From the NCBI GenBank assembly GCA_900545545.1, contig UQZO01000001.1:62001-126000 (forward strand): a stretch of 64,000 bases of DNA, in the 5' to 3' direction. A program made the translations under genes and the position numbers. The notes beneath the pieces are model-generated. The model was given only the letters and a program-made list of their open reading frames with translations, was not told the origin of the DNA and ran no database searches. The DNA is from an uncultured Subdoligranulum sp. GTDB lineage: Bacteria > Bacillota > Clostridia > Oscillospirales > Ruminococcaceae. Below are positions 56,918-64,000 of the stretch, one piece after another. Each line of letters begins with the position of its first letter. Position 1 is the first letter of the stretch.

Positions 56918-58288
56918 ATGGTTTTTAATATGTTCGACCCGAAACTGCTGGAGGGCGTCAAGACCGTCCACTTCATTGGCTGCGGCGGTTCCGGTACCTA
57001 TCCGCTGATCCAGATCCTGCACAGCCACGGTTTTGCCATCACCGGCTCCGATGTGGAGGAAACCAAGAACACCGAGGCAGAGCGTGCCCTCGGCGTCAAG
57101 GTGACCATCGGCCACGATGCCGCCAACCTGGGCGATGCCGATCTGGTGGTGTACAGCGCCGCCATCCATGATGACAACCCTGAACTGCAGGCCGCGAGAG
57201 CCCGCGGTATCAAGGCGGTGGAGCGCAGTGTGCTGCTGGGCTATGTCAGCCGTATGCATCCGCAGACGGTGGGCGTTGCCGGTACCCACGGCAAAACGAC
57301 CACCACCGGTATGATCACCACTATGCTGGAACTGGCCGGGCGGGACCCTGCCGCGGTCATCGGCGGCAAGCTGCCGCTTATCAACGGCTACGGCAAGGCC
57401 GGCAGCGGCCAGAGTGCCGTCATCGAAGCCTGCGAATACCATGAGACTTTCCTCAACCTGACCTGTGCGGTGGGCGTGATCCTGAACATTGATAACGACC
57501 ATCTGGAATACTACGGCACCATGGGCCAGCTCAAACTCGCGTTCCAGAAGTTCGCGCTGCTGTCCCGCAATGTGGTTTTCAACATGGACGATCGCAACAC
57601 CGTCGATGTGATGAATACCATTGACCGTCCGGTACTCAGCTTCGGCATCACCGAAGAAGCCCGCTTCCGCGCCATCCATATTGCCGAGTACAAACCCGGC
57701 TTCTATGAGTTTGATGTGTTGGAACTGGGCGAGCCCTTTGCCCATATCCGTCTGGGCGTACCGGGATATCACAACATCTACAACGCACTGGCCATGTGCT
57801 GCTGCGTGCGCCCGCTGGGCCTGAAGCCCGAGGATGCCGTGCGCGCTGCCGAGGCTTTCCATGGTACCGGCCGTCGTTTTGAAGTCAAGGGCGAATGCAA
57901 CGGGGCGGTCATCGTGGATGACTATGCCCATCACCCGGCGGAGTTGGACGCCACGCTGAAGACTGCCAAGACCATGGGCTATCAGCGGGTGATCGCCGTG
58001 CATCAGCCGTTTACCTACAGCCGCACCAAGATGCTGATGGATGATTTCGCACAGGTGCTGAGCCAGGCCGATCAGGTGGTGCTGCTGCCGATCATGGGCG
58101 GTCGTGAAACCGACGACGGCACCGTTACGGCGGAACAGCTGGCGGCCAAGATCCCCGGCACTGTGGTGGTGGACGGCCTGGAAGGCGCTGCCGACTGGGT
58201 CAAGCAGAATGCGGGCAAGGGCGACCTTGTGGTCTGCATGAGCTGCGGTGATCTGTACAAAGCGGCCGACATGATGATCGACCAGTAA
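56918..58288 (+). CDS. murC: UDP-N-acetylmuramate--L-alanine ligase
   Basis: A 456-residue Mur ligase adding L-Ala to UDP-MurNAc. The N-terminal Rossmann start VHFIGCGGSGTYPLIQIL, the ATP loop VAGTHGKTTTTGM (about residues 124-136), EACEYHETFL and the C-terminal VDDYAHHPAELDATL (MurC signature) are all present. TTTGAGGTG precedes the ATG. It is monocistronic, with a terminator following, outside the usual dcw cluster. Confidence 0.95.
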   Translation: MVFNMFDPKLLEGVKTVHFIGCGGSGTYPLIQILHSHGFAITGSDVEETKNTEAERALGVKVTIGHDAANLGDADLVVYSAAIHDDNPELQAARARGIKAVERSVLLGYVSRMHPQTVGVAGTHGKTTTTGMITTMLELAGRDPAAVIGGKLPLINGYGKAGSGQSAVIEACEYHETFLNLTCAVGVILNIDNDHLEYYGTMGQLKLAFQKFALLSRNVVFNMDDRNTVDVMNTIDRPVLSFGITEEARFRAIHIAEYKPGFYEFDVLELGEPFAHIRLGVPGYHNIYNALAMCCCVRPLGLKPEDAVRAAEAFHGTGRRFEVKGECNGAVIVDDYAHHPAELDATLKTAKTMGYQRVIAVHQPFTYSRTKMLMDDFAQVLSQADQVVLLPIMGGRETDDGTVTAEQLAAKIPGTVVVDGLEGAADWVKQNAGKGDLVVCMSCGDLYKAADMMIDQ

Positions 58289-58306
58289 TTCCCAAAATAC
58301 AAATGC

Positions 58307-58337
58307 AGCAGGCTGTCCGGCGGGCAGCCTGCTTTTT
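58307..58337 (+). terminator. Terminator of murC
   Basis: A 12-bp stem, 58307-58318 with 58322-58333, three-base loop, then TTTT. Confidence 0.8.
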
Positions 58338-58347
58338 GCTGCCCCTC

Positions 58348-58376
58348 TACACATTTGGGGCAAAATGGTGTATACT
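58348..58376 (+). promoter_or_regulatory. Promoter of the M29 aminopeptidase gene
   Basis: TACACA (58348-58353), 17 bases, TATACT (58371-58376). Confidence 0.6.
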
Positions 58377-58411
58377 AAGGGACAAAATGAACAAAAAGGA
58401 GAACCAAAACC

Positions 58412-59647
58412 ATGAACCAGCACTATCTGCAGCTGTATGCTGATTTTGTTGTGAAGGTGGGCGTCAATGTGCGCCCGCGCCAGAATTTTATCGTCCGCTG
58501 CCCGGTCACCATGCCGGATTTCGCCCACGCCTGTGTGCGCGCCGGATATGAAGCTGGGGCCAAGCAGGTCATCGTCCGCTGGGAGGATGATCAGCTCAGC
58601 CGCCTGCATATGGAACTGGCCAAAGAAGAGGATCTGTGCGAGCTGAAACCCTACGAGCTGCGCAGCTACCTGGACTATGCCGAGGACCCGGACGGCTGCT
58701 GCACGCTGGCCATCCATGCCGCCGACCCGGAAGCGCTGGCCGGCCTGGATGCAGGCAAGGTCAACCGCGTCAACCTGGCCCGCCGCACCTTCATGAAGTC
58801 CTGGCAGGAATACACCATGAACGACCGTGTGCAGTGGTGCGTGGTGGCGGTTCCGGCACCGGGCTGGGCAGCCAAGGTGTTCCCGGAACTGCCGGTGGAC
58901 CAGGCCATGGAGAAACTGTGGGAAGTCATCTTTGATGTCTGCCGCGTTTCCACCGGCGACCCTGTCACCGCCTGGAAAGAGCATGTGGCCAAGACGGCCG
59001 CCCGCCGCGATCAGCTCAACGCCTGGAACCTGGACCGTGTGCACATCACCAGCAGCAACGGCACCGATCTGACCGTGGGTATCGCTCAGGATGCCACCTG
59101 GGAGGGCGCTTCCAGCAAGTCGGAGCGGGGCATCGAGTTCATTGCCAACGTGCCCACCGAGGAAGTGTTCTGCGCGCCGGACCGCAACCGTGTAGAAGGC
59201 ATCGTCTACGGCACCAAGCCCTATGTGTACAACGGTCAGCTCATTGAGGGCTGGCACGTGACCTTCAAGGATGGCCAGGTCGTGGAGCACGGCGCCGAGA
59301 AGAACGCCAACCTGCTGGCGGAGCTGCTCTCCACCGACGAAAATGCCAACCGCATTGGTGAGATCGCCCTGGTGCCGGCCTCCAGCCCCATCAACCGCAG
59401 CGGTGTGCTGTTCTACAACACGCTGTTTGACGAGAATGCCGCCTGCCACATTGCCTTCGGCGCGGGCTATCCCACCAACATCCGCGGCGGCGCTTCCATG
59501 ACCCGCGCCCAGCTGATGGAGAAGGGCCTCAACGATTCCGCCATCCATGAGGATGTGATGATCGGCGCCCCCGACACCCACGTGACCGGTATCACCAAGT
59601 CCGGCGAGGAAGTCACAATTTTCGACAACGGCGAATGGGCCTTCTGA
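58412..59647 (+). CDS. M29 family aminopeptidase
   Basis: A 411-residue metallopeptidase related to AmpS/AmpT. LYADFVVKVGVNVRPRQNFIVR is the typical N-terminus; the metal-site region includes FIANVPTEEVFCAPDRNRVEG (about 248-268) with GEIALVPASSPINRSGVLFYNTLFDENAACHIAFGAGYP-type sequence later and the C-terminal HEDVMIGAPD. It removes N-terminal residues from peptides in the cytoplasm. AAAAGGAG precedes the ATG. It is a single-gene unit with its own promoter and terminator. Confidence 0.93.
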   Translation: MNQHYLQLYADFVVKVGVNVRPRQNFIVRCPVTMPDFAHACVRAGYEAGAKQVIVRWEDDQLSRLHMELAKEEDLCELKPYELRSYLDYAEDPDGCCTLAIHAADPEALAGLDAGKVNRVNLARRTFMKSWQEYTMNDRVQWCVVAVPAPGWAAKVFPELPVDQAMEKLWEVIFDVCRVSTGDPVTAWKEHVAKTAARRDQLNAWNLDRVHITSSNGTDLTVGIAQDATWEGASSKSERGIEFIANVPTEEVFCAPDRNRVEGIVYGTKPYVYNGQLIEGWHVTFKDGQVVEHGAEKNANLLAELLSTDENANRIGEIALVPASSPINRSGVLFYNTLFDENAACHIAFGAGYPTNIRGGASMTRAQLMEKGLNDSAIHEDVMIGAPDTHVTGITKSGEEVTIFDNGEWAF

Positions 59648-59665
59648 TTTCTGAAAAAAATAGCC

Positions 59666-59701
59666 AAAGCCCCGAACGGTTCAACCCGTCCGGGGCTTTT
59701 T
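59666..59701. terminator. Terminator between the M29 gene and the DUF2812 gene
   Basis: AAAGCCCCG-A-ACGG pairs with CCGT-C-CGGGGCTTT (59666-59699) around a short loop, with T and A runs on either side, so it can serve both directions. Confidence 0.75.
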
Positions 59702-59702
59702 G

Positions 59703-60893
59703 TCAGGAGGAAGCGGCAAAGGCCTCTGCAAAGCGCGGTGCCAACCGGTCAAAACCGTGTGTGCCGTCGGGGTCGACCCACAGCACAGACAGAACGCGGC
59801 GGCCCTGTACCAGAATCAACTGCCGGAACACGCCCTCCTTCCCGCTGTAGGCATAGGCCGCGTCCATTCCCGCAAGGTCCGGCATCGGCTGTGGTTCCTC
59901 GGCCAGGATGGAACGCTGCTGGTGCAGGTCGTTCACCAGCAGCTGCGCCAGCCAGGGGGAGCGGGTATCATAGTACTGTACCGAGAGGGAAGGGGCCCAT
60001 GGCGCTTCCTCCCCCTGCAGAATGACACCGCTTTCGCTGTATTCCAGAATGGTGGGTGCCAGCAGGGACTGGCGCCTTTCCAGCGTATTGTATTCGTCCT
60101 CATCCTGCACCAGCGTACCGTCGGTCAACTCCTGCAAGGTAGCAAAGGGGAGCGGACCCCGGTAGTCTTTAATGGGCTGACGGGAACTGAACTGTACAAA
60201 CATCCAGAAGGCGAGCAGAATCCCCAGGAAAAACGCGCAGACTGTGATCCCTCGGCTGATTCGGTTTACCCAGGCGGTGGGGTGCCAGTTCTTACGATGG
60301 TCCGGCGCGTATCCCCGGCGCAGCCGGCGGCTCAGCCGGAGAATATGGTACAGATCCCGGGCGGCCAGAAACAAGACCCCGAAGAGGTACAGGTACATAC
60401 ATAAGGAAAGCAGCGGCATTTCCACCAGAAGACGCGCCAGGCGCCCGCGGCCGTTCAAAGCAAACTGTATTACAAGAACGGCGTTCCCTCCGATCAATGC
60501 CCACCAGGCAGATTTGCGGGCCATCTTCAGGCTCAACGCCTGCACGGCGGGGTCGGTATGCAGTTCGGGGGCCTGGGAGTCCCGGCAGGCATACAGGAAA
60601 AACTCCTGCTGGGAACAGATGAATTCCCAGCCGTATTCGGCATAGAGCGCTTTCTCGGTGGAGAGCGGTTCGGACGGAACGACATCCAGCCAGCTGCCCT
60701 TCAGGCGGGCGGCGGTCAGCCGATAGCGCACGGTCTGGGGCAGGCCACGGCGAAACCGGGCCAGCGTCCGGCCCAGCTTTTCCACAAACAGGCCCTGGGC
60801 GGCCATATCGGTCAGCCAGCTTTCGCAGGCTTCCACCTCATAGCACGGGCAGGGAACCAGACGGTAAACGATTTCCTTGTCGAGCAGTTTCAT
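59703..60893 (-). CDS. DUF2812 membrane protein, PadR partner
   Basis: A 396-residue protein with the DUF2812 start (YRLVPCPCYEVEACESWLTDMAAQGLFVEKL) in the cytosol, three to four membrane helices (about 125-145, 155-178, 215-235) and an extracellular C-terminal domain. DUF2812 proteins are commonly encoded next to PadR regulators and may act as their membrane partners. AAAGGAG stands nine bases before the ATG at 60893; an ATG at 60902 is too close. The gene begins inside the end of padR (56-base overlap), implying coupling. Confidence 0.85.
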   Translation of the reverse strand: MKLLDKEIVYRLVPCPCYEVEACESWLTDMAAQGLFVEKLGRTLARFRRGLPQTVRYRLTAARLKGSWLDVVPSEPLSTEKALYAEYGWEFICSQQEFFLYACRDSQAPELHTDPAVQALSLKMARKSAWWALIGGNAVLVIQFALNGRGRLARLLVEMPLLSLCMYLYLFGVLFLAARDLYHILRLSRRLRRGYAPDHRKNWHPTAWVNRISRGITVCAFFLGILLAFWMFVQFSSRQPIKDYRGPLPFATLQELTDGTLVQDEDEYNTLERRQSLLAPTILEYSESGVILQGEEAPWAPSLSVQYYDTRSPWLAQLLVNDLHQQRSILAEEPQPMPDLAGMDAAYAYSGKEGVFRQLILVQGRRVLSVLWVDPDGTHGFDRLAPRFAEAFAASS

Positions 60894-61239
60894 CCCGGGC
60901 ATCTCCTTTCGTCAGGCTGGCGGGCGCGGTGATCTCGGCACGGGCGGCGTCATCCAGGCATCGCTGCAGCCGGGCGCGCTCGCCTTCATAGGCGGCTTTC
61001 CCGGCAGCGGTCAGGCGGTAGTAGCGCTTGCAGCCCACCGTTCCGGCATCGGTCAAAAATCCTTCCTTTTCAAACCGGGCCAACAGGGTGTACAGGGTGG
61101 CCGGCCCCAGCCGCACCGCACCGCCGGAAACCTGGGCCGCATAGGCGGTGATCTCGGCCCCGCAGGCGTCGCCCCGCTGCAAGGCCATCAGCACATAAAA
61201 CATGGACTCGGTCAGATTTTCCATTGCCTGTTTGGGCAT
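60838..61239 (-). CDS. PadR family transcriptional regulator
   Basis: A 133-residue winged-helix regulator: LTESMFYVLMALQRGDACGAEITAYAA, GPATLYTLLARFEKEGFL and the wing/dimer segment KRYYRLTAAGKAAYEGE are clear PadR features. CGAGGTG precedes the ATG seven bases downstream. Together with DUF2812 it forms a two-gene unit; the palindrome over its promoter suggests self-repression. Confidence 0.92.
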   Translation of the reverse strand: MPKQAMENLTESMFYVLMALQRGDACGAEITAYAAQVSGGAVRLGPATLYTLLARFEKEGFLTDAGTVGCKRYYRLTAAGKAAYEGERARLQRCLDDAARAEITAPASLTKGDARDETARQGNRLPSGSLPVL

Positions 61240-61253
61240 TGATGAACACCTCG

Positions 61254-61289
61254 TATAACGATATCATTTAATGATATTGTATAACGATA
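61254..61289. promoter_or_regulatory. Candidate PadR operator
   Basis: ATATCATT (61261-61268) and AATGATAT (61270-61277) form a perfect 8-bp inverted repeat around one T; the decamer TATAACGATA flanks it as direct repeats at 61254-61263 and 61280-61289. The palindrome covers the -10 and start region of padR. Confidence 0.6.
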
Positions 61290-61304
61290 ACTTTCCGCCG
61301 TCAA
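61276..61304 (-). promoter_or_regulatory. Promoter of padR-DUF2812
   Basis: Minus-strand TTGACG (61299-61304), 17 bases, TACAAT (61276-61281). Confidence 0.7.
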
Positions 61305-61376
61305 GGATTTCCCGTGTTTTTCGCAAAAAAATGCCTTATAAAGGCCATTTTGAGGCGCCTTTTTCTGCGGCAGGGG

Positions 61377-61405
61377 TTGCAATTCCTGCGGGGGTGTGGT
61401 ATATT
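61377..61405 (+). promoter_or_regulatory. Promoter of the rimP-nusA-infB operon
   Basis: TTGCAA (61377-61382), 17 bases, TATATT (61400-61405) preceded by TGG. Confidence 0.65.
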
Positions 61406-61431
61406 TCTATTGTTCGATGATGATTTTATTG

Positions 61432-61463
61432 GAAAGTGGGCCGTCAAGGTCCGCTTTCTTTTT
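61432..61463 (+). terminator. Attenuator in the rimP leader
   Basis: An 11-bp stem (61432-61442 with 61448-61458, two wobbles), five-base loop and TTTTT, lying after the promoter and 29 bases before rimP. Such a leader terminator could be relieved by NusA feedback. Confidence 0.6.
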
Positions 61464-61491
61464 ATGATAGGGAAGAATAAGGAGCATTTGC

Positions 61492-61983
61492 ATGGCAAAA
61501 CAGCAAAACAGCGGCGGTGCGGCCAAGACGGTTGAAACGCTGGTGCGCCCCACGGTGGAAGGCATGGGCCTGCGCCTGTGGGATGTCCGTTTTGAAAAAG
61601 AAGGCCCCGATTGGTTCCTGCGGGTACTGATCGACCGGGATGAACCGTTGGATACCGATACCTGCGAGGCGGTTTCCCGTGCGATTGACCCGATTCTGGA
61701 TGAGGCCGATCCCATTGACCAGAGCTATTATCTGGAAGTGGGCAGCCCCGGCCTGGGCCGCCGTCTGACCCGTCCCGAGCATTACGAAGCCCTGCGCGGC
61801 CAGAAGTGTGCAGCGCACCTGATCCGCCCGGACGAAGCGGGCCGCCGCGATGTGGCGGGCATTCTGCAGGGGCTGGATGCCGACGGAAACGTGACGCTGA
61901 CCGATGGGGAGGAAACCTATGTTTTTCCGGTCAAATCGGCAGGGTACGTCAAGCTGTGCGATGATGAAGATCTGTTTGGCTAA
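61492..61983 (+). CDS. rimP: Ribosome maturation factor RimP
   Basis: A 163-residue 30S assembly factor. VETLVRPTVEGMGLRLWDVRFEKEGPDWFLRVLIDRD (about 14-50) and DQSYYLEVGSPGLGRRLTRPEHYEALRG are diagnostic; the C-terminal domain is SH3-like (ILQGLDADGNVTLTDGEE). AAGGAG precedes the ATG. First gene of the classic rimP-nusA-rnpM-ylxQ-infB operon, under a leader attenuator. Confidence 0.95.
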   Translation: MAKQQNSGGAAKTVETLVRPTVEGMGLRLWDVRFEKEGPDWFLRVLIDRDEPLDTDTCEAVSRAIDPILDEADPIDQSYYLEVGSPGLGRRLTRPEHYEALRGQKCAAHLIRPDEAGRRDVAGILQGLDADGNVTLTDGEETYVFPVKSAGYVKLCDDEDLFG

Positions 61984-62037
61984 GCGCCAAGTTCTGTATT
62001 TGTGTACTGAAACCTATATTGGGAGGAAACCGTAAAA

Positions 62038-63111
62038 ATGGCTACTGCGAACAACGAATTCTTTGATGCTCTCGCTGCTCTGGAAAAGGAGCGCGGCTTG
62101 CCGGCGGATTACCTGATCGACAAGATCAAGGCGGCCATCGTCATTGCCGTAAAGAAGGATTACGAAGTCGAGGACGAGAACGTCGTCGTGGACATTGACC
62201 CTGAAATCGGCGCATTCCGTGCCAGCCTGCTGCGTGAAATCGTGGAGGAAGTGGAAAACCCCCACACCCAGGTCAGCCTGGAAGACGCCCAGAAGGTCCG
62301 CAAGAGCTACCGCGTCGGCCAGCGTATGGTGACCCAGCTCAAGACCAAGGAATTCGGCCGCATCGCCGCGCAGACTGCCAAGCATGTGATCCGCCAGGGC
62401 CTGCGCGAAGGCGAGCGCAACCTGCAGTGCAGCGAAATGCAGTCCCGCGCCCACGAGCTCATCACCGCCACGGTGGTTTCCATTGATCCCGAGCGCGGCA
62501 ACGTCGTGCTGGATCTGGGCAAGGGCGGCAGCGCTGTGCTGCCCCACAACGAGCAGGTGCCTGGTGAGACCTTCCGCGAAGGCGAGACCGTGCAGGTCTA
62601 TGTGGTGGATGTGCTGGCAACCGACCGCGGCCCCCGCGTGACCATCAGCCGCACCCATCCCGGCCTGGTCAAGCGTATGTTTGAACTGGAAGTGCCCGAA
62701 ATCTACGACGGCACGGTGGAGATCAAGGCCATCGCTCGTGAGGCCGGTGCCCGCACCAAGCTGGCGGTCTGGAGCAAGAACCCCGACGTTGATCCCGTCG
62801 GTGCCTGCATCGGTGCCCGCGGTGCCCGTGTGGAAAAGATCGTCCAGGAACTGGGCGGCGAGAAGATCGACGTCATCCGCTGGAGCGAGGATGTCACCGA
62901 GTTCATCTCGGCGGCGCTGTCCCCGGCCAAGGTGGTCAAGGTCGAACTGCTGCCCGGCGAGACCAAGAGCTGCCGTGTCACGGTGCCCGATCACCAGCTC
63001 AGCCTGGCCATCGGCAACAAGGGTCAGAACGTCCGTCTGTGCGCCCACCTGACCGGCTACAATATCGATATCCGCCCCGAATCCGGCTACTACGGCGAGG
63101 ACGAGGAATAA
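62038..63111 (+). CDS. nusA: Transcription termination/antitermination factor NusA
   Basis: A 357-residue RNA polymerase-binding factor of the short, Gram-positive type without acidic repeats. The N-terminal domain (FDALAALEKERGLPADYLIDKIK), an S1 domain (about 135-200, VSIDPERGNVVLDLG), and KH1/KH2 (GACIGARGARVEKIVQELGGEKIDVI; LAIGNKGQNVRLCAHLTGYNIDI) are in order. GGGAGGAAACC precedes the ATG. It promotes pausing and intrinsic termination. Confidence 0.97.
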   Translation: MATANNEFFDALAALEKERGLPADYLIDKIKAAIVIAVKKDYEVEDENVVVDIDPEIGAFRASLLREIVEEVENPHTQVSLEDAQKVRKSYRVGQRMVTQLKTKEFGRIAAQTAKHVIRQGLREGERNLQCSEMQSRAHELITATVVSIDPERGNVVLDLGKGGSAVLPHNEQVPGETFREGETVQVYVVDVLATDRGPRVTISRTHPGLVKRMFELEVPEIYDGTVEIKAIAREAGARTKLAVWSKNPDVDPVGACIGARGARVEKIVQELGGEKIDVIRWSEDVTEFISAALSPAKVVKVELLPGETKSCRVTVPDHQLSLAIGNKGQNVRLCAHLTGYNIDIRPESGYYGEDEE

Positions 63112-63171
63112 ATACAAAGGACATTGCCGGGGAACCCTTCCCCGGATTCCATGGGAAAAGAGGTCGGCTAG

Positions 63172-63483
63172 TTGCAGCAGCAAAAGCAAAAAAAGATCCC
63201 GGTGCGCCGTTGTGTGGGCTGTAATGCCCAGCGCCCCAAGCGTGAGCTGGTGCGTGTCGTGCGCAGCCCGGAAGGCGAGATCAGTATTGATCTGCGCGGT
63301 AAGGCACCTGGGCGGGGGGCGTATCTTTGCCCTTCGGCCGCATGCCTGGCCAAGGCCCGCAAGGCCAAACGGCTGGAGCGCACCTTTGAGGTCCCCATCC
63401 CCGGGGAAATCTACGAGCGCCTGACCGAGGAGATCCAATGCGCAGAACAAAGTGCAAAGGAGGCGGCAGACCATGGCGAATGA
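63172..63483 (+). CDS. rnpM: RNase P modulator RnpM (YlxR)
   Basis: A 103-residue YlxR-family protein. The signature KKIPVRRCVGCNAQRPKRELVRVVR (about 7-31) and GRGAYLCPSAACL identify it; YlxR/RnpM in B. subtilis binds the RNase P RNA. The start is a TTG at 63172 with AAAGAGGTCGG upstream; no ATG fits before the conserved motif. Its end overlaps the following gene by 11 bases. Confidence 0.92.
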   Translation: MQQQKQKKIPVRRCVGCNAQRPKRELVRVVRSPEGEISIDLRGKAPGRGAYLCPSAACLAKARKAKRLERTFEVPIPGEIYERLTEEIQCAEQSAKEAADHGE

Positions 63484-63778
63484 CCAACACCCGTTGCTGG
63501 GCGCGCTGGGGCTTTGCCGCAAAGCCGGCAAGCTGCTGCACGGTTATGACCGCGTGCAGGAAAATGCCCTGCGCGGTAAGGTGGCGCTGGTTCTGCTGGC
63601 GGCAGATGCCAGCGAACGTACCGTAACCCATATGCGCAGCGCCTGTGAGGGAATTGTGGCATGCGAACAGATGCCGCTGACCACCGCCGATCTGGCGATG
63701 CTCACCCCCAAACCCGCCGCTGTGTTCGGCATAACGGACGAACACCTTGCGCAGCTGTGCGCAAAACATCTTACCTGA
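63473..63778 (+). CDS. L7Ae/L30e-family ribosomal-like protein (YlxQ)
   Basis: A 101-residue RNA-binding protein. LLGALGLCRKAGKLLHGYDRVQENA and VALVLLAADASERTVTHMRSAC are the YlxQ (L7Ae) pattern binding kink-turn RNA; here the C-terminal part is short. GCAAAGGAGG lies upstream of the ATG at 63473. Between rnpM and infB as in other Firmicutes. Confidence 0.92.
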   Translation: MANDQHPLLGALGLCRKAGKLLHGYDRVQENALRGKVALVLLAADASERTVTHMRSACEGIVACEQMPLTTADLAMLTPKPAAVFGITDEHLAQLCAKHLT

Positions 63779-63799
63779 TGCAGAGGAGGACCACAGTTT

Positions 63800-64000
63800 A
63801 TGGATTTTAAATACAAGATCGCTGACGTTGCCAAGGAGTTCGGCGTGCCCGCCAAGAAGGTCATCGAGACCGTTTCGCCCATCACCGGGGAAGCTTACAA
63901 AACCGGCGGTACCTTCGGCGAAAAGGAGTTGGACTTCCTGCTGGAAACGCTGACCCGTGAGAACGCCGAGCCCAGCCTCGACGCTTACCTTGCCAGTGGT
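63800..64000 (+). CDS. infB: Translation initiation factor IF-2, N-terminal part (runs off window end)
   Basis: The frame opens at ATG 63800, after CAGAGGAGGACC, and runs without a stop to the window edge, giving 67 residues. MDFKYKIADVAKEFGVPAKKVIETV is the IF2_N helical domain (short N-terminal extension) that begins infB in Clostridia; the GTPase domain lies outside. As the last recognised gene of the rimP-nusA-rnpM-ylxQ-infB operon, position supports the call. Confidence 0.88.
   Translation, partial: MDFKYKIADVAKEFGVPAKKVIETVSPITGEAYKTGGTFGEKELDFLLETLTRENAEPSLDAYLASG

Noticed and set aside
56756..59581. Minus-strand open frame of 941 codons across murC and the M29 peptidase gene
   Set aside because: Crosses two real genes, a terminator and promoters; no plausible start region or domain.

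Overview
The window is one contiguous, gene-dense stretch of a GC-rich (about 60 % by eye) low-redundancy chromosome. AGGAGG-type ribosome binding sites, the spore genes (spoVAC-spoVAD-spoVAE, spoIIP, dpaA-dpaB, spoIIR), AddAB instead of RecBCD, single-chain glycyl-tRNA synthetase and the rimP-nusA-rnpM-ylxQ-infB order all point to a spore-forming-lineage Clostridia, most likely Oscillospiraceae (Faecalibacterium / Subdoligranulum / Gemmiger-like; genus is inference). No insertion sequence, prophage, CRISPR array, rRNA or tRNA gene was recognised. Nearly all of it is core genome.

Layout. 1-4.6 kb: prmA (cut by the window edge), a GNAT acetyltransferase, the spoVA germination-channel genes, rpsT and spoIIP. 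4.6-7.1 kb: asnS and mutY, overlapping by one base. 7.1-11.1 kb: a small acidic membrane protein followed by two paralogous membrane proteins whose LytM (M23) domains have lost the zinc ligands. 11.2-12.6 kb: dipicolinate synthase. 12.7-16.5 kb: murA, ftsZ and a DivIVA-like coiled-coil protein (wall synthesis and division). 16.6-18.4 kb: ECF sigma factor with its DUF4179 partner. 18.4-20.7 kb (minus): HD hydrolase, PC4-like ssDNA-binding protein, class B sortase and a tiny lipoprotein carrying a sortase signal. 21.0-24.9 kb: rfbA-rfbD-rfbB (dTDP-rhamnose) plus an unknown membrane protein. 25.0-28.3 kb: Lrp regulator, aminotransferase, ispE, spoIIR. 28.3-35.2 kb: addB-addA. 35.3-38.9 kb: rpmG-secE-nusG-rplK-rplA and rplJ-rplL with leader RNAs. 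39-43.9 kb: CBS protein, Asp23, DAK2/FakA-like protein, recG. 43.9-49.6 kb: dacF, pncB, membrane and small proteins, glycosyltransferase, HAD phosphatase. 49.6-54.9 kb: membrane-tethered MerR regulator, cca, nitroreductase, acpS, acyltransferase, orphan mazF. 55-59.6 kb: glyS, murC, M29 aminopeptidase. 59.7-61.3 kb: PadR/DUF2812 pair. 61.4-64 kb: rimP-nusA-rnpM-ylxQ-infB (infB cut).

The most distinctive signals are: the tandem degenerate-LytM cluster; promoters nested inside inverted repeats, so that only read-through RNA can fold the full hairpin (rpmG, rplJ, ydbC); a terminator-strength hairpin inside the mutY reading frame; an orphan mazF whose Shine-Dalgarno lies in a terminator stem; a sortase paired with a 113-residue doubly anchored substrate; and a MerR regulator fused to membrane helices with a textbook 19-bp-spacer MerR operator upstream. 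Coordinates come from reading the sequence; family assignments come from motif recognition without database searches.
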